Assembly: GCF_016907995.1 (NCBI RefSeq)
Contig: NZ_JAFBDA010000031.1
Location: 1 to 38,397 of the forward strand
From: Clostridium sardiniense
Lineage (GTDB): Bacteria; Bacillota; Clostridia; Clostridiales; Clostridiaceae
DNA: 38,397 nt
Reading direction: 5' to 3'
A program made the translations under genes and the position numbers. How positions within the stretch are numbered: position 1 is the stretch's first letter; every line of letters begins with the position of its first letter. Positions 10,916 through 20,530 of this stretch are shown here, in pieces. The notes beneath the pieces are model-generated. The model searched no databases. It was not told the DNA's origin and saw only the letters and a list, made by a program, of their open reading frames with translations.

Positions 10916-11683
10916 ATGATGACATTATTTAAGCCGATAACTGATTTCTTTACTATCGTATTTGATAAATTACATCAACTAATCATTTCTGTTGGGGTAA
11001 CAGATCCAGGTTGGGCATATGTATTAGCAGTTATAGTTCTAACAGTAATTATAAAAACTGCAGTATTACCGTTTAGTATAAAATCAATAAAATCAACAAG
11101 AAAAATGCAGGAATTCCAACCTGTAGTGAAGAAGATTCAAGAAAAATATAAAAATGATCCTCAAAAAGCAAATGCGGAAATGATGAAGATCTACAAAGAG
11201 AATAATATTAGTATGACAGGTGGATGCTTACCAATGTTAATTCCACTACCAATATTAATGGCTCTTTACTATACATTTATGAATATTAAGGGAATCCAAG
11301 GAGTATCATTCTTATGGTTACCTGATCTTGCAGGAAAAGATCCATTATATATACTACCTGTATTAGCGGCACTTAGTACTTTTATACCGTCATATTTAAT
11401 GACAAAAGCAAATCCAGCAGCAGAATCATCAGGAATGAATATGATGCCAATGAATATTGGTATGTCATTAATGATGGGATTCATGTCACTTAATTTCCCT
11501 TCATTACTAGTTATCTATTGGGTAGTAGGTGGAATTTATCAATTAGTACAAACTTATTTCTTAAATGTTAAGCCAGTAATGGCTACAAAAAAAGAACAAG
11601 AAGCAGAAGAAAGTGCAAGAGTTGATAAAAAGAACAGATTTGTAATGCCAGAAGAATACGATAAGAAGAAGAAAAAGAAGTAA
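10916..11683 (+). CDS. yidC: Membrane protein insertase YidC/Oxa1 family
   Basis: 255-aa insertase that places proteins in the membrane, alone or with Sec. It has about five membrane segments (roughly residues 32-55, 100-120, 135-155, 170-190 and 195-215), the cytoplasmic hairpin KSTRKMQEFQPVVKKIQ, and a Lys-rich tail. There is no lipoprotein signal peptide, unlike Bacillus SpoIIIJ/YidC2. The groove arginine of the family (VRLIILPL in Bacillus homologues) aligns with Lys47 here (IIKTAVLPF), keeping the positive charge. GGGAGG lies about 10 nt before the first of two ATGs; the second (10919) is a slightly weaker option. Confidence 0.94.
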   Translation: MMTLFKPITDFFTIVFDKLHQLIISVGVTDPGWAYVLAVIVLTVIIKTAVLPFSIKSIKSTRKMQEFQPVVKKIQEKYKNDPQKANAEMMKIYKENNISMTGGCLPMLIPLPILMALYYTFMNIKGIQGVSFLWLPDLAGKDPLYILPVLAALSTFIPSYLMTKANPAAESSGMNMMPMNIGMSLMMGFMSLNFPSLLVIYWVVGGIYQLVQTYFLNVKPVMATKKEQEAEESARVDKKNRFVMPEEYDKKKKKK

Positions 11684-11721
11684 TATAGAGTAGTATTATA
11701 TGAGAGTGGTGAATATGGTAT

Positions 11722-12345
11722 ATGAAATTCATTGAAGTAACAGGTAAAAATGTTGATGAAGCAGTAAATAGTGCTTTAAAAGAATTAAACGTTACTAAAG
11801 ATAGGGTTATAATCGATGTAATAGATGAAGGTTCTAAGGGATTTTTTAATATTATAGGAAATAAACCTGCAAAGGTTAAAGTTACCGTAAAAAGAGATTA
11901 TATAGAAGATGCTCATAAATTTATTAGAGATGTTTTGGATTCTATGGGAATTTTAGCTGAAGTAAAGATTAATGAAGAGAATGACATAATAAATGTTGAT
12001 TTAACTGGTCCAAAGATGGGATTAATAATTGGATATAGAGGAGAAACTTTAGATTCACTTCAATACTTAATATCTTTAGTAGTTAATAAAGGTCATGATA
12101 TTCCTTATAAAAAGGTTGTTTTAGATACTGAGAACTACAGAGCTAAAAGAGAAGAAACCTTAAAGCGAGTTGCTTTAAAAACGGCTAATAAAGTAAATAA
12201 AAGCAGAAGACCTTTTAAACTAGAACCAATGAATCCATATGAAAGAAGAATAATACATGCTGCATTACAAGGAAATGACACTGTATGTACTTACAGTGAA
12301 GGTGATGAACCTTTTAGAAGAGTTGTAGTAGCATTAAATAAGTAA
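11722..12345 (+). CDS. jag: RNA-binding protein Jag/KhpB
   Basis: 207-aa RNA-binding protein with three parts: a Jag-N domain (1-50, including GSKGFFNIIG), a KH domain (about 75-140, with the GXXG-type IIGYRGETLDSLQ), and an R3H domain at the C-terminus (NPYERRIIHAALQ). KhpB with KhpA binds many RNAs and influences cell elongation in other Firmicutes. GTGGTG lies about 11 nt upstream of the ATG. The order yidC-jag-mnmE is conserved near Firmicute origins. A strong terminator follows. Confidence 0.95.
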   Translation: MKFIEVTGKNVDEAVNSALKELNVTKDRVIIDVIDEGSKGFFNIIGNKPAKVKVTVKRDYIEDAHKFIRDVLDSMGILAEVKINEENDIINVDLTGPKMGLIIGYRGETLDSLQYLISLVVNKGHDIPYKKVVLDTENYRAKREETLKRVALKTANKVNKSRRPFKLEPMNPYERRIIHAALQGNDTVCTYSEGDEPFRRVVVALNK

Positions 12346-12376
12346 AAGGAAGCCAAGTTTTTGGCTTTCTTTTTTT
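12346..12376 (+). terminator. Terminator after jag
   Basis: AAGCCAA (12350-12356) pairs with TTGGCTT (12361-12367), followed by TCTTTTTTT. It ends the rpmH-jag transcription unit; mnmE has its own promoter. Confidence 0.88.
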
Positions 12377-12442
12377 AAACTGTATTAATAAATCAAAACA
12401 AGCAATATATAGCTTTGACTTATTAAATATATTTCTGTAAAA

Positions 12443-12470
12443 TTGATATTAGTTTTGTTTTGGTTATACT
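12443..12470 (+). promoter_or_regulatory. Candidate mnmE promoter
   Basis: TTGATA (12443-12448), 16-nt spacer, TATACT (12465-12470). It lies 34 nt before the mnmE start and downstream of the jag terminator, so it probably drives mnmE-mnmG-rsmG. Confidence 0.6.
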
Positions 12471-12504
12471 ATATAGAAGGAATTAACTTCTAAGGAGGAT
12501 AATA

Positions 12505-13884
12505 ATGAAAGAGTTTGATACTATATGCGGGATTGCTACTGCGCAAGGTGAAGGTGGAATAGCAATTATAAGAGTTTCAGGAAATAAAGCATTAGAAATT
12601 GTTGGACGTATATTTAGAGGCAAGAAGAATTTTGATATAAATAATATGAAGACTTATACTATGAAATACGGTAATATTATTGATAGTATAAGTGATGAAG
12701 TCATAGATGAAGTTATAATAAGCTACATGAAAGGGCCAAGGAGCTTTACAGCTGAAGATGTTGTAGAAATAAATTGTCATGGGGGAGTTGTTTCTACTAA
12801 TAGAGTTCTTGAGGAAGTTATTAAAAGTGGAGCTAGAATTGCGGAGCCTGGTGAATTTACTAAAAGAGCATTCTTAAATGGAAGAATTGACTTAAGCCAA
12901 GCAGAAGCAGTAATGGATATTATAACTGCAAAGACAGATTTAGCTATGAAATCAGCAGTTATGCAAAGTGGAGGTTCACTTTCCCAGGAAATAAATAAGC
13001 TTAGAGCTTATCTTCTTGATGTACTTGCACTTATTGAGTATGATGTAGATTTCACAGAAGATGATGAGGAGCCAGATGAAACTATTCCTGTGAGGGTTTC
13101 AGAGAGTCTTGATAAAGCAATAACTGATATGAATAAGTTATTAAAAGGTGCAAATGAAGGTAAAATTATAAGAGAAGGCCTTAAAATGACGATAATAGGA
13201 AAACCTAATGTCGGAAAATCATCGCTTATGAATGCACTTCTTCAAGAAAAGAGAGCTATTGTAACAGATATACCAGGAACTACAAGAGATGTAATAGAAG
13301 AGTATATTAATCTTGGAGGAATACCAGTAAAGATTACTGATACTGCTGGTATTAGAGAGACTGAAGATGTTGTAGAAAAAATTGGAGTTGAAAGATCAAA
13401 AGAAAAATTAGAAGAAGCTGATTTAGTTGTATTGATGCTTGATACTTCAAGACCTTTAGATGATGAAGATAGGGAAATTATTAAATCAATAGAGAATAAA
13501 AAGACAATAGTATTATTAAATAAGGTGGATTTAGAACGTAAACTTCAATTAGAAGAATTAAATGGATTAGATAACTTTATTGAGATATCAGCCATGACTG
13601 GCTTTGGAATAGAAGATTTAAAATTAAAAATTAAAGAGTTATTCTTTAATGGAGAAGTAGATAATGAAAGCTTAATAATTACAAATAGTAGACATAAGCA
13701 AGCATTATATAGAGCATTAGAGAATTGCGAAATAGCACAGAATAGATTGAAAATGAACGAATTTTTAGACTTAATTTCTATTTATGTAACTTCAGGATTA
13801 AGAGCACTAGGTGAAATAACAGGTGCAGAGCTTGAAGAGGATTTAGTTAATAAGATATTCAGCGAATTCTGTGTAGGAAAATAG
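12505..13884 (+). CDS. mnmE: tRNA modification GTPase MnmE
   Basis: 459-aa GTPase that, with MnmG, adds the (carboxy)aminomethyl group at C5 of the wobble uridine of several tRNAs. The N-terminal folate-binding domain has [12 protein letters not shown] and [13 protein letters not shown]. The inserted Ras-like G domain (about 220-375) shows GKPNVGKSS, the TTRDV switch, DTAGIRET and NKVD. The C-terminal FCVGK matches the catalytic C(I/L/V)GK motif. AAGGAGG lies 6 nt before the ATG. mnmG starts 10 nt after the stop, so the two partners are made together. Confidence 0.97.
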   Translation: MKEFDTICGIATAQGEGGIAIIRVSGNKALEIVGRIFRGKKNFDINNMKTYTMKYGNIIDSISDEVIDEVIISYMKGPRSFTAEDVVEINCHGGVVSTNRVLEEVIKSGARIAEPGEFTKRAFLNGRIDLSQAEAVMDIITAKTDLAMKSAVMQSGGSLSQEINKLRAYLLDVLALIEYDVDFTEDDEEPDETIPVRVSESLDKAITDMNKLLKGANEGKIIREGLKMTIIGKPNVGKSSLMNALLQEKRAIVTDIPGTTRDVIEEYINLGGIPVKITDTAGIRETEDVVEKIGVERSKEKLEEADLVVLMLDTSRPLDDEDREIIKSIENKKTIVLLNKVDLERKLQLEELNGLDNFIEISAMTGFGIEDLKLKIKELFFNGEVDNESLIITNSRHKQALYRALENCEIAQNRLKMNEFLDLISIYVTSGLRALGEITGAELEEDLVNKIFSEFCVGK

Positions 13885-13894
13885 GAGGAAGTAT

Positions 13895-15787
13895 ATGAGA
13901 TACAATGCTGGAGAGTATGATGTAATTGTTGTTGGAGCAGGCCACGCAGGTTGCGAAGCTGCTCTTGCAGCTTCAAGAATGGGATTAAAGACATTAATAT
14001 GTACAATTAATTTAGAAGCGATTGGAATGATGCCTTGTAATCCTAATATAGGGGGAACAGCTAAAGGCCATTTAGTTAGAGAAGTTGATGCATTAGGTGG
14101 AGAAATGGGTGTTAATATAGACGATACATATATTCAATCAAGAATGCTTAATACATCAAAAGGACCTGCAGTTCACTCATTAAGAGCGCAAGCAGATAAA
14201 TTAAAATATCAAAAGAGAATGAAAGAGGTTCTTGAATCACAAGACAACCTTTATATTAGACAAGTAGAAATTACTGATTTAATAGTTGAAGATGGAAAAG
14301 TTAAAGGTGTAGTTTCAAAGAATGAAGCAATATTTGGATGTAAGGCAGTTGTTTTAGCAACAGGTACATATTTACAAGCTAAGATAATAATAGGGGATGT
14401 AAGCTATAATAGTGGTCCTAATGGATTATCACCTGCAAATGACCTTTCTCAAACATTATTAGACTTAGGAATAGAACTTAGAAGATTTAAGACAGGAACA
14501 CCACCTAGAGTAAATAGAAAATCAGTAGATTTTTCTAAAATGATAGAACAAAAAGGTGATGATAAGATAGTACCTTTTTCATTTATGAATGATAATATTG
14601 ATAAAGAACAAATATCTTGTTATTTAACTTATACTAATGAAGGTACTCATGAAGTTATAGCTGATAACATAGATAGGTCTCCTATATACAATGGGTCAAT
14701 TAAAGGAATAGGTCCAAGATATTGTCCATCAGTAGAAGATAAAGTTATGAGATTTCCAGATAAATCAAGACATCAAATATTTGTAGAACCAGAAGGTGAA
14801 GATACACTTGAAATGTATATTGGTGGATTCTCATCATCATTACCAGAGGATGTACAAATAAATATGTTAAGAACTATAGAAGGACTTGAAAATGCTGAAG
14901 TAATGAGATCAGCATACGCTATAGAATATGATTCAATAAATCCTACTCAATTAAAGCCAACTCTTGAATTTAAGAATATAGAAGGGCTTTATGGAGCAGG
15001 ACAATTAAATGGTAGTTCAGGATATGAAGAAGCAGCAGCACAAGGAATAGTTGCAGGTATTAATGCAGCATTAAAGGTTAAAGGAGAGGATCCAATGGTT
15101 CTTACTCGTTCTGATGCTTATATTGGAGTTCTAGTCGATGATTTAGTTACTAAGGGTACAAATGAGCCTTATAGAATGATGACATCAAGAGCTGAGTATA
15201 GATTACTTCTAAGACAAGATAATGCAGATTTTAGATTAACTGAAATAGGATATAATGTAGGTCTTGTATCAGAAGAAAGGTATAATAGATTTATAGAAAG
15301 AAAAACTAATATTGAAAATGAACTTGAGAGACTAAAAAATCTACAAATAACTAATAAAACAGAAAATAATGATATATTAGTTAAGCTTGGAAGTACAGAG
15401 CTTAAAAAGCCTATTAGTTTCTATGAATTAATAAAGAGACCAGAGCTTGATTATTTCTCAGCTGTAGAGCTTGATTCAGAAAGACCAGAATATCCTGAGA
15501 ATGTTGGTGAACAAATCAATATAATTGCTAAGTATGAAGGCTATATAGTGAATCAATTAGATCAAGTAGAGCAATTTAAGAAATTCGAAAAGAAATTATT
15601 ACCTAAAGATATAGACTATACTGATGTTAAGGGATTAAGAACAGAGGCGATACAAAAGCTAAGCAATATAAGACCTATAAGTATAGGTCAAGCATCAAGA
15701 ATTTCAGGGGTATCACCTGCTGACATTTCTGTATTATTGGTTTACTTAGAGTATCATTATGGTAAACAAGAAAATAAAGATAATTAG
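13895..15787 (+). CDS. mnmG: tRNA uridine-5-carboxymethylaminomethyl(34) synthesis protein MnmG
   Basis: FAD-dependent partner of MnmE, 630 aa. The Rossmann FAD motif is [19 protein letters not shown] at residues 12-30; [23 protein letters not shown] and FKTGTPPRV are family signatures, as is [20 protein letters not shown]. The C-terminal helical domain binds MnmE and tRNA. AGGAGG lies 7 nt ahead of the ATG. Length and motifs are intact. Confidence 0.97.
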   Translation: MRYNAGEYDVIVVGAGHAGCEAALAASRMGLKTLICTINLEAIGMMPCNPNIGGTAKGHLVREVDALGGEMGVNIDDTYIQSRMLNTSKGPAVHSLRAQADKLKYQKRMKEVLESQDNLYIRQVEITDLIVEDGKVKGVVSKNEAIFGCKAVVLATGTYLQAKIIIGDVSYNSGPNGLSPANDLSQTLLDLGIELRRFKTGTPPRVNRKSVDFSKMIEQKGDDKIVPFSFMNDNIDKEQISCYLTYTNEGTHEVIADNIDRSPIYNGSIKGIGPRYCPSVEDKVMRFPDKSRHQIFVEPEGEDTLEMYIGGFSSSLPEDVQINMLRTIEGLENAEVMRSAYAIEYDSINPTQLKPTLEFKNIEGLYGAGQLNGSSGYEEAAAQGIVAGINAALKVKGEDPMVLTRSDAYIGVLVDDLVTKGTNEPYRMMTSRAEYRLLLRQDNADFRLTEIGYNVGLVSEERYNRFIERKTNIENELERLKNLQITNKTENNDILVKLGSTELKKPISFYELIKRPELDYFSAVELDSERPEYPENVGEQINIIAKYEGYIVNQLDQVEQFKKFEKKLLPKDIDYTDVKGLRTEAIQKLSNIRPISIGQASRISGVSPADISVLLVYLEYHYGKQENKDN

Positions 15788-15806
15788 AGCCATAAAGGAG
15801 GCAAAT

Positions 15807-16526
15807 ATGGACTTTTATAATTTAATGAAAACAGCGGCAGATGAGGTTAATATAGAATTTAATGAACAAATATATGATAGATTCATTAAATATATGAGAT
15901 TGGTACAAGAGTGGAATCAAAAGATTAATCTTACTGCAATTACTGAGGATGAAGAGTTTATAAAGAAGCATTTTATAGATTGTATAAAAGCATTTAAAAG
16001 CGATGAACTTAAGAAGGCTAAAACTGTAATTGATGTAGGTACAGGTGCAGGTTTTCCAGGAATGCCAATAGCTATATTAAGAGAAGATATAGAGGTAACT
16101 TTATTAGATTCACTTAATAAAAGAATAAACTTCTTAAATTTAGTTGTTAGGGAACTAGGCCTTAAAAATGTTACAACTATTCATTCTAGAGCAGAAGATG
16201 GTGCAAGAAATAAAGATTTAAGAGAGAAATTTGATATTGCAACATCAAGAGCCGTTGCTAATATGGCAGTATTATCTGAATTTTGTCTGCCTTATGTAAA
16301 AGTATCAGGATATTTTGTTGCCTTAAAAGGGCCTGCAATCGAAGAAGAATTAGAAAATAGTAAAAGAGCATTAGAGTTACTAGGAGGAAGTTTATTAAGG
16401 GTTGATGAGACTCTTATAGAAGAAACTGATTTAAATCATAACATAGTTGTTGTTGAAAAGGTAAATGCATGTCCTAAGACATATCCTAGAAAAGCAGGAA
16501 CTGTAGCAAAAAAGCCACTAAGATAA
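15807..16526 (+). CDS. rsmG: 16S rRNA m7G527 methyltransferase RsmG
   Basis: SAM-dependent methyltransferase acting on G527 of 16S rRNA, 239 aa. The start ATG 15807 has AAGGAGG 6 nt ahead; the reading frame is open another 16 codons upstream, but that part overlaps mnmG and has no ribosome site. The SAM motif is [14 protein letters not shown] (about residues 74-87), followed by [12 protein letters not shown] and [11 protein letters not shown]. Loss of this enzyme is known to give low-level streptomycin resistance in other bacteria; here it is intact. Confidence 0.95.
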   Translation: MDFYNLMKTAADEVNIEFNEQIYDRFIKYMRLVQEWNQKINLTAITEDEEFIKKHFIDCIKAFKSDELKKAKTVIDVGTGAGFPGMPIAILREDIEVTLLDSLNKRINFLNLVVRELGLKNVTTIHSRAEDGARNKDLREKFDIATSRAVANMAVLSEFCLPYVKVSGYFVALKGPAIEEELENSKRALELLGGSLLRVDETLIEETDLNHNIVVVEKVNACPKTYPRKAGTVAKKPLR

Positions 16527-16678
16527 ATATTGTGATATAATATGTAATATAATACCATATAATATCGAGAAATGACTGAATTTTATTTGGGGAAAAAGAA
16601 GGAAGAAAATGGTAAGTGGCGAAATTTAATATATAAACAAAAATCATTGGAAATTTATAAGGGATGGGTAGTGTCAGT

Positions 16679-17461
16679 ATGAATAATGAAATACTAAAAA
16701 TTGATATTAAGGATATAATACCTAATACATATCAACCAAGAAAATATTTTAATGACGATGCTTTAATGGAATTATCTCAATCTATAAAGACTCACGGTAT
16801 AATTCAACCTATAACTGTTAGAAAAAGAGGGGATTTCTATGAGTTAGTAGCTGGAGAAAGAAGATGGAGAGCAGCACAACTTGCTGAGCTTACACAAGTT
16901 CCATGCAATTTAATAGATATAACGGATATAGAATCAGCTGAGATTGCATTATTAGAGAATTTACAAAGAGAAGATTTAAATTTTATAGAAGAGGCGGAGG
17001 CATACTATAATTTAATTCATGATCATAGATTCACTCAGGAACAATTAGCAAAACGTATGGGAAAGAAGCAATCAACTATAGCAAATAAACTTAGAATATT
17101 AAAGCTTAGTGATAAGGTCAGAGAAATATGCGTTGCTAATAATTTAACAGAGAGACATGCAAGAGCATTATTATCGCTTCAAGATGAAAAATTACAGTTA
17201 AGTATAATAAAGAAGGTCATTAAAGATAGTTTAAATGTAAGACAAACAGAAGAGTTGATAAATAAAGAATTATTAAAAATTGCAGGAAAAGAGATGAATG
17301 GAAAATCAAAGAAGAAAATAACAACAGTGTTTCCAGCAAAGCTTTATGTAAACACTATAAAGCAAGTTTTTGATAAGTTTAATATACCTGCAAAATATGA
17401 TATGTCAGATCATGAAGAATATATACAAATTACAGTAAACATTCCTAAAAAGAAAAAATAA
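16679..17461 (+). CDS. noc: Nucleoid occlusion protein Noc (ParB paralogue)
   Basis: ParB-family CTP-binding DNA clamp, 260 aa. It has the CTP-binding GERRWRA (about residues 60-66), an ENLQRED box and a helix-turn-helix with KKQSTIANKLRILKL. That QSTIANKLR helix is typical of Noc rather than ParB, which has KSRVAITNTMR in the downstream gene. Noc keeps the division ring off the nucleoid and is bound to the membrane by an N-terminal amphipathic helix in Bacillus; the N-terminus MNNEILKIDIKDI here is not clearly such a helix. An ATG five codons upstream directly abuts AAGGG, so 16679 is preferred. No Noc-binding palindrome is seen nearby. Confidence 0.88.
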   Translation: MNNEILKIDIKDIIPNTYQPRKYFNDDALMELSQSIKTHGIIQPITVRKRGDFYELVAGERRWRAAQLAELTQVPCNLIDITDIESAEIALLENLQREDLNFIEEAEAYYNLIHDHRFTQEQLAKRMGKKQSTIANKLRILKLSDKVREICVANNLTERHARALLSLQDEKLQLSIIKKVIKDSLNVRQTEELINKELLKIAGKEMNGKSKKKITTVFPAKLYVNTIKQVFDKFNIPAKYDMSDHEEYIQITVNIPKKKK

Positions 17462-17471
17462 ACTTTAACCT

Positions 17472-17507
17472 AAACCACTAAAAAGAGATATTTTTAGTGG
17501 TTTTTTT
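17472..17507 (+). terminator. Terminator after noc
   Basis: A 13-bp stem (17472-17484 with 17491-17503, core AAACCACTAAAAA) with loop GAGATA runs into TTTTTTT. It separates noc from the soj-parB operon. Confidence 0.9.
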
Positions 17508-17585
17508 ATGCAGTTTTTGTTGAAAAAAAGCGACTGGGATTTATTAATAAATAAAAGCTGAAAAAACTATTAAGAATGTATTGTT

Positions 17586-17614
17586 TTGTCAGTTTTAGCT
17601 TTAATTATTATATA
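17586..17614 (+). promoter_or_regulatory. Candidate soj-parB promoter
   Basis: TTGTCA (17586-17591), 17-nt spacer, TATATA (17609-17614), about 65 nt before the soj ATG. AAAGCT at 17554-17559 is repeated inverted as AGCTTT at 17597-17602 in the spacer, an imperfect inverted repeat that could be an operator. Only the weak TTAGGG lies near the soj start; the GGGGG run at 17644-17648 is too far upstream. Confidence 0.55.
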
Positions 17615-17679
17615 AAAAAATATATAATATAGTATGAGAGAGAGGGGGTGCGAAGCTCTATAAATACTTAGGGCTAGAT

Positions 17680-18465
17680 ATGAAAATAATTTGTATATTT
17701 AATCAAAAAGGCGGGGTTGGAAAGACAACCACAAACATTAATTTAGCTTCTTATCTTGCAATGGCAGGCTATAAGGTGCTAACAATAGACATTGATCCTC
17801 AAGGTAATACTACAAGTGGATTAGGTTTAGATAAGAGAAGTTTAGAATTTTCAATGTATGATGTTATAACATCGAATGTAAGTTTAAAAGAGGTTATTAT
17901 ACATAGCGATCTTATTTCAAATCTATATATAGCACCATCAACAATGGAATTAGCCGGAGCTGAGGTTGAAGTTATAACAAAAGAAAATAGAGAAAGAATA
18001 CTATTAGACAAAATAAATGAAGTAAAAGATGAGTTTGACTTCATTTTTATAGATTGCCCACCATCATTAGGTGTTTTAACTATAAATGCATTAACTACTT
18101 GTGATTCTGTATTAATACCTATACAATGTGAGTTTTATGCATTAGAAGGAGTTGGACAGCTAATGAATACTATTAAGCTTGTAAAGAAATCATTAAACCC
18201 TAAAATCAAAATAGAGGGTGTAATTATGACAATGTATGATTACAGAACAAACCTTAGTAATGAAGTATTTAATGAAGTAAAGAAGTACTTTAAAGATAGT
18301 GTCTATGAGAATACAATTCCTAGAAATATTAGGTTAGCAGAGTCTCCAAGTTTTGGACTACCTATAATGCTTTATGATGAAAAATGTAAAGGGGCAGATG
18401 CTTACTCAAGATTAGCAAAGGAATTTTTAAAAAGACAAGAGGTAGTAAAGGGTGAGAGTAAATGA
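17680..18465 (+). CDS. soj: Chromosome partitioning ATPase Soj/ParA
   Basis: 261-aa Walker-type ParA ATPase. The deviant Walker A KGGVGKTTTNINLA starts at residue 10, with IDIDPQGN and FIFIDCPPSLG following. It has no N-terminal helix-turn-helix, so it is the short chromosomal type that binds DNA non-specifically as an ATP dimer and, in Bacillus, also controls DnaA. The last 4 nt overlap the parB start (ATGA), giving translational coupling. The immediate ribosome site is weak. Confidence 0.95.
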   Translation: MKIICIFNQKGGVGKTTTNINLASYLAMAGYKVLTIDIDPQGNTTSGLGLDKRSLEFSMYDVITSNVSLKEVIIHSDLISNLYIAPSTMELAGAEVEVITKENRERILLDKINEVKDEFDFIFIDCPPSLGVLTINALTTCDSVLIPIQCEFYALEGVGQLMNTIKLVKKSLNPKIKIEGVIMTMYDYRTNLSNEVFNEVKKYFKDSVYENTIPRNIRLAESPSFGLPIMLYDEKCKGADAYSRLAKEFLKRQEVVKGESK

Positions 18466-19328
18466 GTAAAAAGTTTGGATTAGGAAAAGGATTGGGTGCT
18501 TTAATTCCAGATGATATTCAAGATGAGGTTAAAACAGATATAAAAGATAAGGCTTCATCAAGTACATTAATTCCTTTAAATGAAATAATAAATAACTCAG
18601 ATCAACCAAGAAAGTTCTTTGATAGTGATAATATAGCTGAGCTTGCAGAATCTATAAAAAATCATGGAATTATACAACCACTTATATTAAAGAAACATCA
18701 AAAAAAATATATTATAATAGCAGGGGAAAGAAGATGGAGAGCAGCTAAAATGTTGAGTCTTAAAGAAGTACCAGCTATTGTCATGGATTTAAGTGATAAA
18801 GAGGTATTAGAAATTTCATTAATTGAAAATATACAAAGACAAGATTTAAATCCAATTGAAGAAGCCTTAGCATATAGAAAGCTAATAGATGAATTCAATT
18901 TGACTCAGCAAGAATTAAGTCAAAGGATAGGAAAATCTAGAGTTGCTATTACTAATACTATGAGACTTATTAATTTAGATGAAAGAGTACAGCAGTACCT
19001 AATAGAAAGTGTAATTTCAGAAGGACATGGAAGAGCCTTATTAGCTGTTGAGGATAAAGATTTACAGTATAAGCTAGCTCAGAAAATTATAGATGAAAAA
19101 CTTTCAGTAAGAGAGTTAGAAAAATTAATAAAGTCTGTATTTAAAGAAAAAGAAGAAAAAAAGGAAGAAGTTAAATTTAATCCTTATGTTAAAGATGTTG
19201 AGAATAAACTTCAAGATTATTTTGGAACAAAGGTAAATATAAACTCAAAGAATAAAAAGGGAAAAATAGAAATCGAATACTATTCAGATGATGATTTAAA
19301 TAGAATTTTAGAACTAATGAATATTTAA
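18462..19328 (+). CDS. parB: Chromosome partitioning protein ParB/Spo0J
   Basis: 288-aa ParB clamp that loads at parS with CTP and recruits SMC to the origin. The N-terminal SKKFGLGKGLGALIP tail (Soj-activating), the CTP-binding GERRWRA near residue 89, ENIQRQDLN, and the helix-turn-helix TQQELSQRIGKSRVAITN are all visible. A Lys/Glu-rich linker precedes the C-terminal dimerisation domain. Two perfect parS sites begin at the very next base after its TAA. It overlaps soj by 4 nt. Confidence 0.96.
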   Translation: MSKKFGLGKGLGALIPDDIQDEVKTDIKDKASSSTLIPLNEIINNSDQPRKFFDSDNIAELAESIKNHGIIQPLILKKHQKKYIIIAGERRWRAAKMLSLKEVPAIVMDLSDKEVLEISLIENIQRQDLNPIEEALAYRKLIDEFNLTQQELSQRIGKSRVAITNTMRLINLDERVQQYLIESVISEGHGRALLAVEDKDLQYKLAQKIIDEKLSVRELEKLIKSVFKEKEEKKEEVKFNPYVKDVENKLQDYFGTKVNINSKNKKGKIEIEYYSDDDLNRILELMNI

Positions 19329-19360
19329 TGTTTCACGTGAAACATGTTTCACGTGAAACA
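19329..19360. promoter_or_regulatory. Two abutting parS centromere sites
   Basis: TGTTTCACGTGAAACA occurs at 19329-19344 and again at 19345-19360 with no spacer. Each is a perfect 16-bp palindrome identical to the Bacillus parS consensus. They lie between the parB stop and the DUF4446 gene, about 9 kb from oriC, where ParB would load and recruit SMC. Confidence 0.97.
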
Positions 19361-19389
19361 TTCTTAAGAAAAGGAAGGACGGAAAAACT

Positions 19390-19890
19390 GTGGAAAATTT
19401 AATATCAAATTTATCAAATTATTTACCTTATATATTAATAGGAATGGGTGTAGTAATTTTATTACTTTTAATTTTACTTATTATCTTATGGAAGTCAGTG
19501 AATAGATTAGAAAATAAGTATAGAAAAATGATGAGAGGTACTAGCAATAAAAATTTAGAAGAAGTAATTGTTAGTAAGCTAAATGATGTTGAAGAAGCTG
19601 AAAATGCTGCAAGAGAAGCTGCTAAGCTATGCGAAAATTTAAAAGTTGAAATTAGAGGATGTGTCCAAAAGGTTGGAATAATGAGATATAAGGCTTTCGA
19701 AGATGTTGGAAGTGATTTAAGTTTTTCAATAGCAATGCTTGATGGACACAATGATGGAATAGTATTAACAGGATTATATGGAAGACATGATAGCACAACT
19801 TATGCTAAACCAGTTGATAAAGGTATATCAAGATATGAATTATCAGAAGAAGAAGCTCATGTTTTAAAAGAAGCAATGAATAGTAAGTAA
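19390..19890 (+). CDS. DUF4446 family membrane-anchored protein
   Basis: 166 aa with one transmembrane helix at about residues 12-34, a basic stop-transfer region (KKYRKMMRG-like), then a helical stretch and a conserved C-terminal domain with VGIMRYKAFEDVGSDLSFSIAMLD and GIVLTGLYGR. This matches the DUF4446 family commonly found right after parB in clostridia. The function is unknown. The start is GTG at 19390 with AAGGAAGGAC about 10 nt ahead. Its leader contains the parS pair, so ParB spreading could affect its transcription (inference). Confidence 0.85.
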   Translation: MENLISNLSNYLPYILIGMGVVILLLLILLIILWKSVNRLENKYRKMMRGTSNKNLEEVIVSKLNDVEEAENAAREAAKLCENLKVEIRGCVQKVGIMRYKAFEDVGSDLSFSIAMLDGHNDGIVLTGLYGRHDSTTYAKPVDKGISRYELSEEEAHVLKEAMNSK

Positions 19891-19934
19891 AAAAATCTCT
19901 TCTTCTCGCTAACGCGAGAAGAAGAGATTTTTTA
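19889..19934. terminator. Bidirectional terminator between DUF4446 gene and yyaC
   Basis: A 17-bp perfect stem (19893-19909 with 19914-19930) with a TAAC loop is flanked by A-runs on the left and T-runs on the right, so it can end both converging transcripts. Confidence 0.92.
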
Positions 19935-19948
19935 GTTAAAATACTATA

Positions 19949-20530
19949 TTAATAGTTAGTCAAAGATTCAACTAAATCATCTTTACTCATAAGTTTATCT
20001 ATTGAATATGAAATACCCTTAGCTATAAATTCTGCTAGTGTAACTACAGTATATAATCTAGTATTTTGTAAAACCATAAATTCAAAATTTCCTGAGACAT
20101 TTACAACACCAGTCACACTTAAATCTCCTACAGGGGGCAAATCCTTATTAAGAGCTAACCCTGGGAAAAGAGGTTTATTTTCTATAAATACTCTTCCTAC
20201 ATTTTGAAAAGAGCCTAATGAAGCATCAATAGCAACTATATATGGATCATTAAAAGACTCATAAATTTTTTTTAATACTTCATCAAGATTTTGAGAATGA
20301 ACAGGATAATATAAAGATCCATATACATATATATTTTTATTTTTAAATTCCTTTATATTATGGCCTACTAATGGTCCTAGTGAATCTCCAGTTGAACGAT
20401 CAGATCCTATACATAAAAATATTATAGTTCTATTATCATCAAGTATTGGTTTTAAATTATCATAAAGATGCTCTCCAACTTCATTAAATGAATCATTATC
20501 TATACCATCAATTGAAAAAATTTTATTCAT
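19949..20530 (-). CDS. yyaC: Sporulation protein YyaC
   Basis: 193 aa of the YyaC family, found only in endospore formers and structurally related to GPR-type spore proteases and hydrogenase-maturation proteases. Visible family stretches are FLCIGSDRSTGDSLGPLVG, VAIDASLGS and LPPVGDLSVTGVVNVSG. In B. subtilis the gene lies near parB, as here. The ribosome site AGGGAGGTG is 5 nt before the ATG but is entirely inside the 3' arm of a 12-bp hairpin (20533-20544 with 20566-20577), so translation is probably blocked in some transcripts. Its in vivo substrate is not established. Confidence 0.9.
   Translation of the reverse strand: MNKIFSIDGIDNDSFNEVGEHLYDNLKPILDDNRTIIFLCIGSDRSTGDSLGPLVGHNIKEFKNKNIYVYGSLYYPVHSQNLDEVLKKIYESFNDPYIVAIDASLGSFQNVGRVFIENKPLFPGLALNKDLPPVGDLSVTGVVNVSGNFEFMVLQNTRLYTVVTLAEFIAKGISYSIDKLMSKDDLVESLTNY

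Noticed and set aside
16527..16678. Triple ATATAATA repeats before noc as a defined promoter
   Set aside because: Several -10-like sequences but no -35; the start cannot be placed.
19428..19796. 122-codon leftward ORF opposite the DUF4446 gene
   Set aside because: Ser/Leu-rich antisense shadow of an authentic conserved gene.
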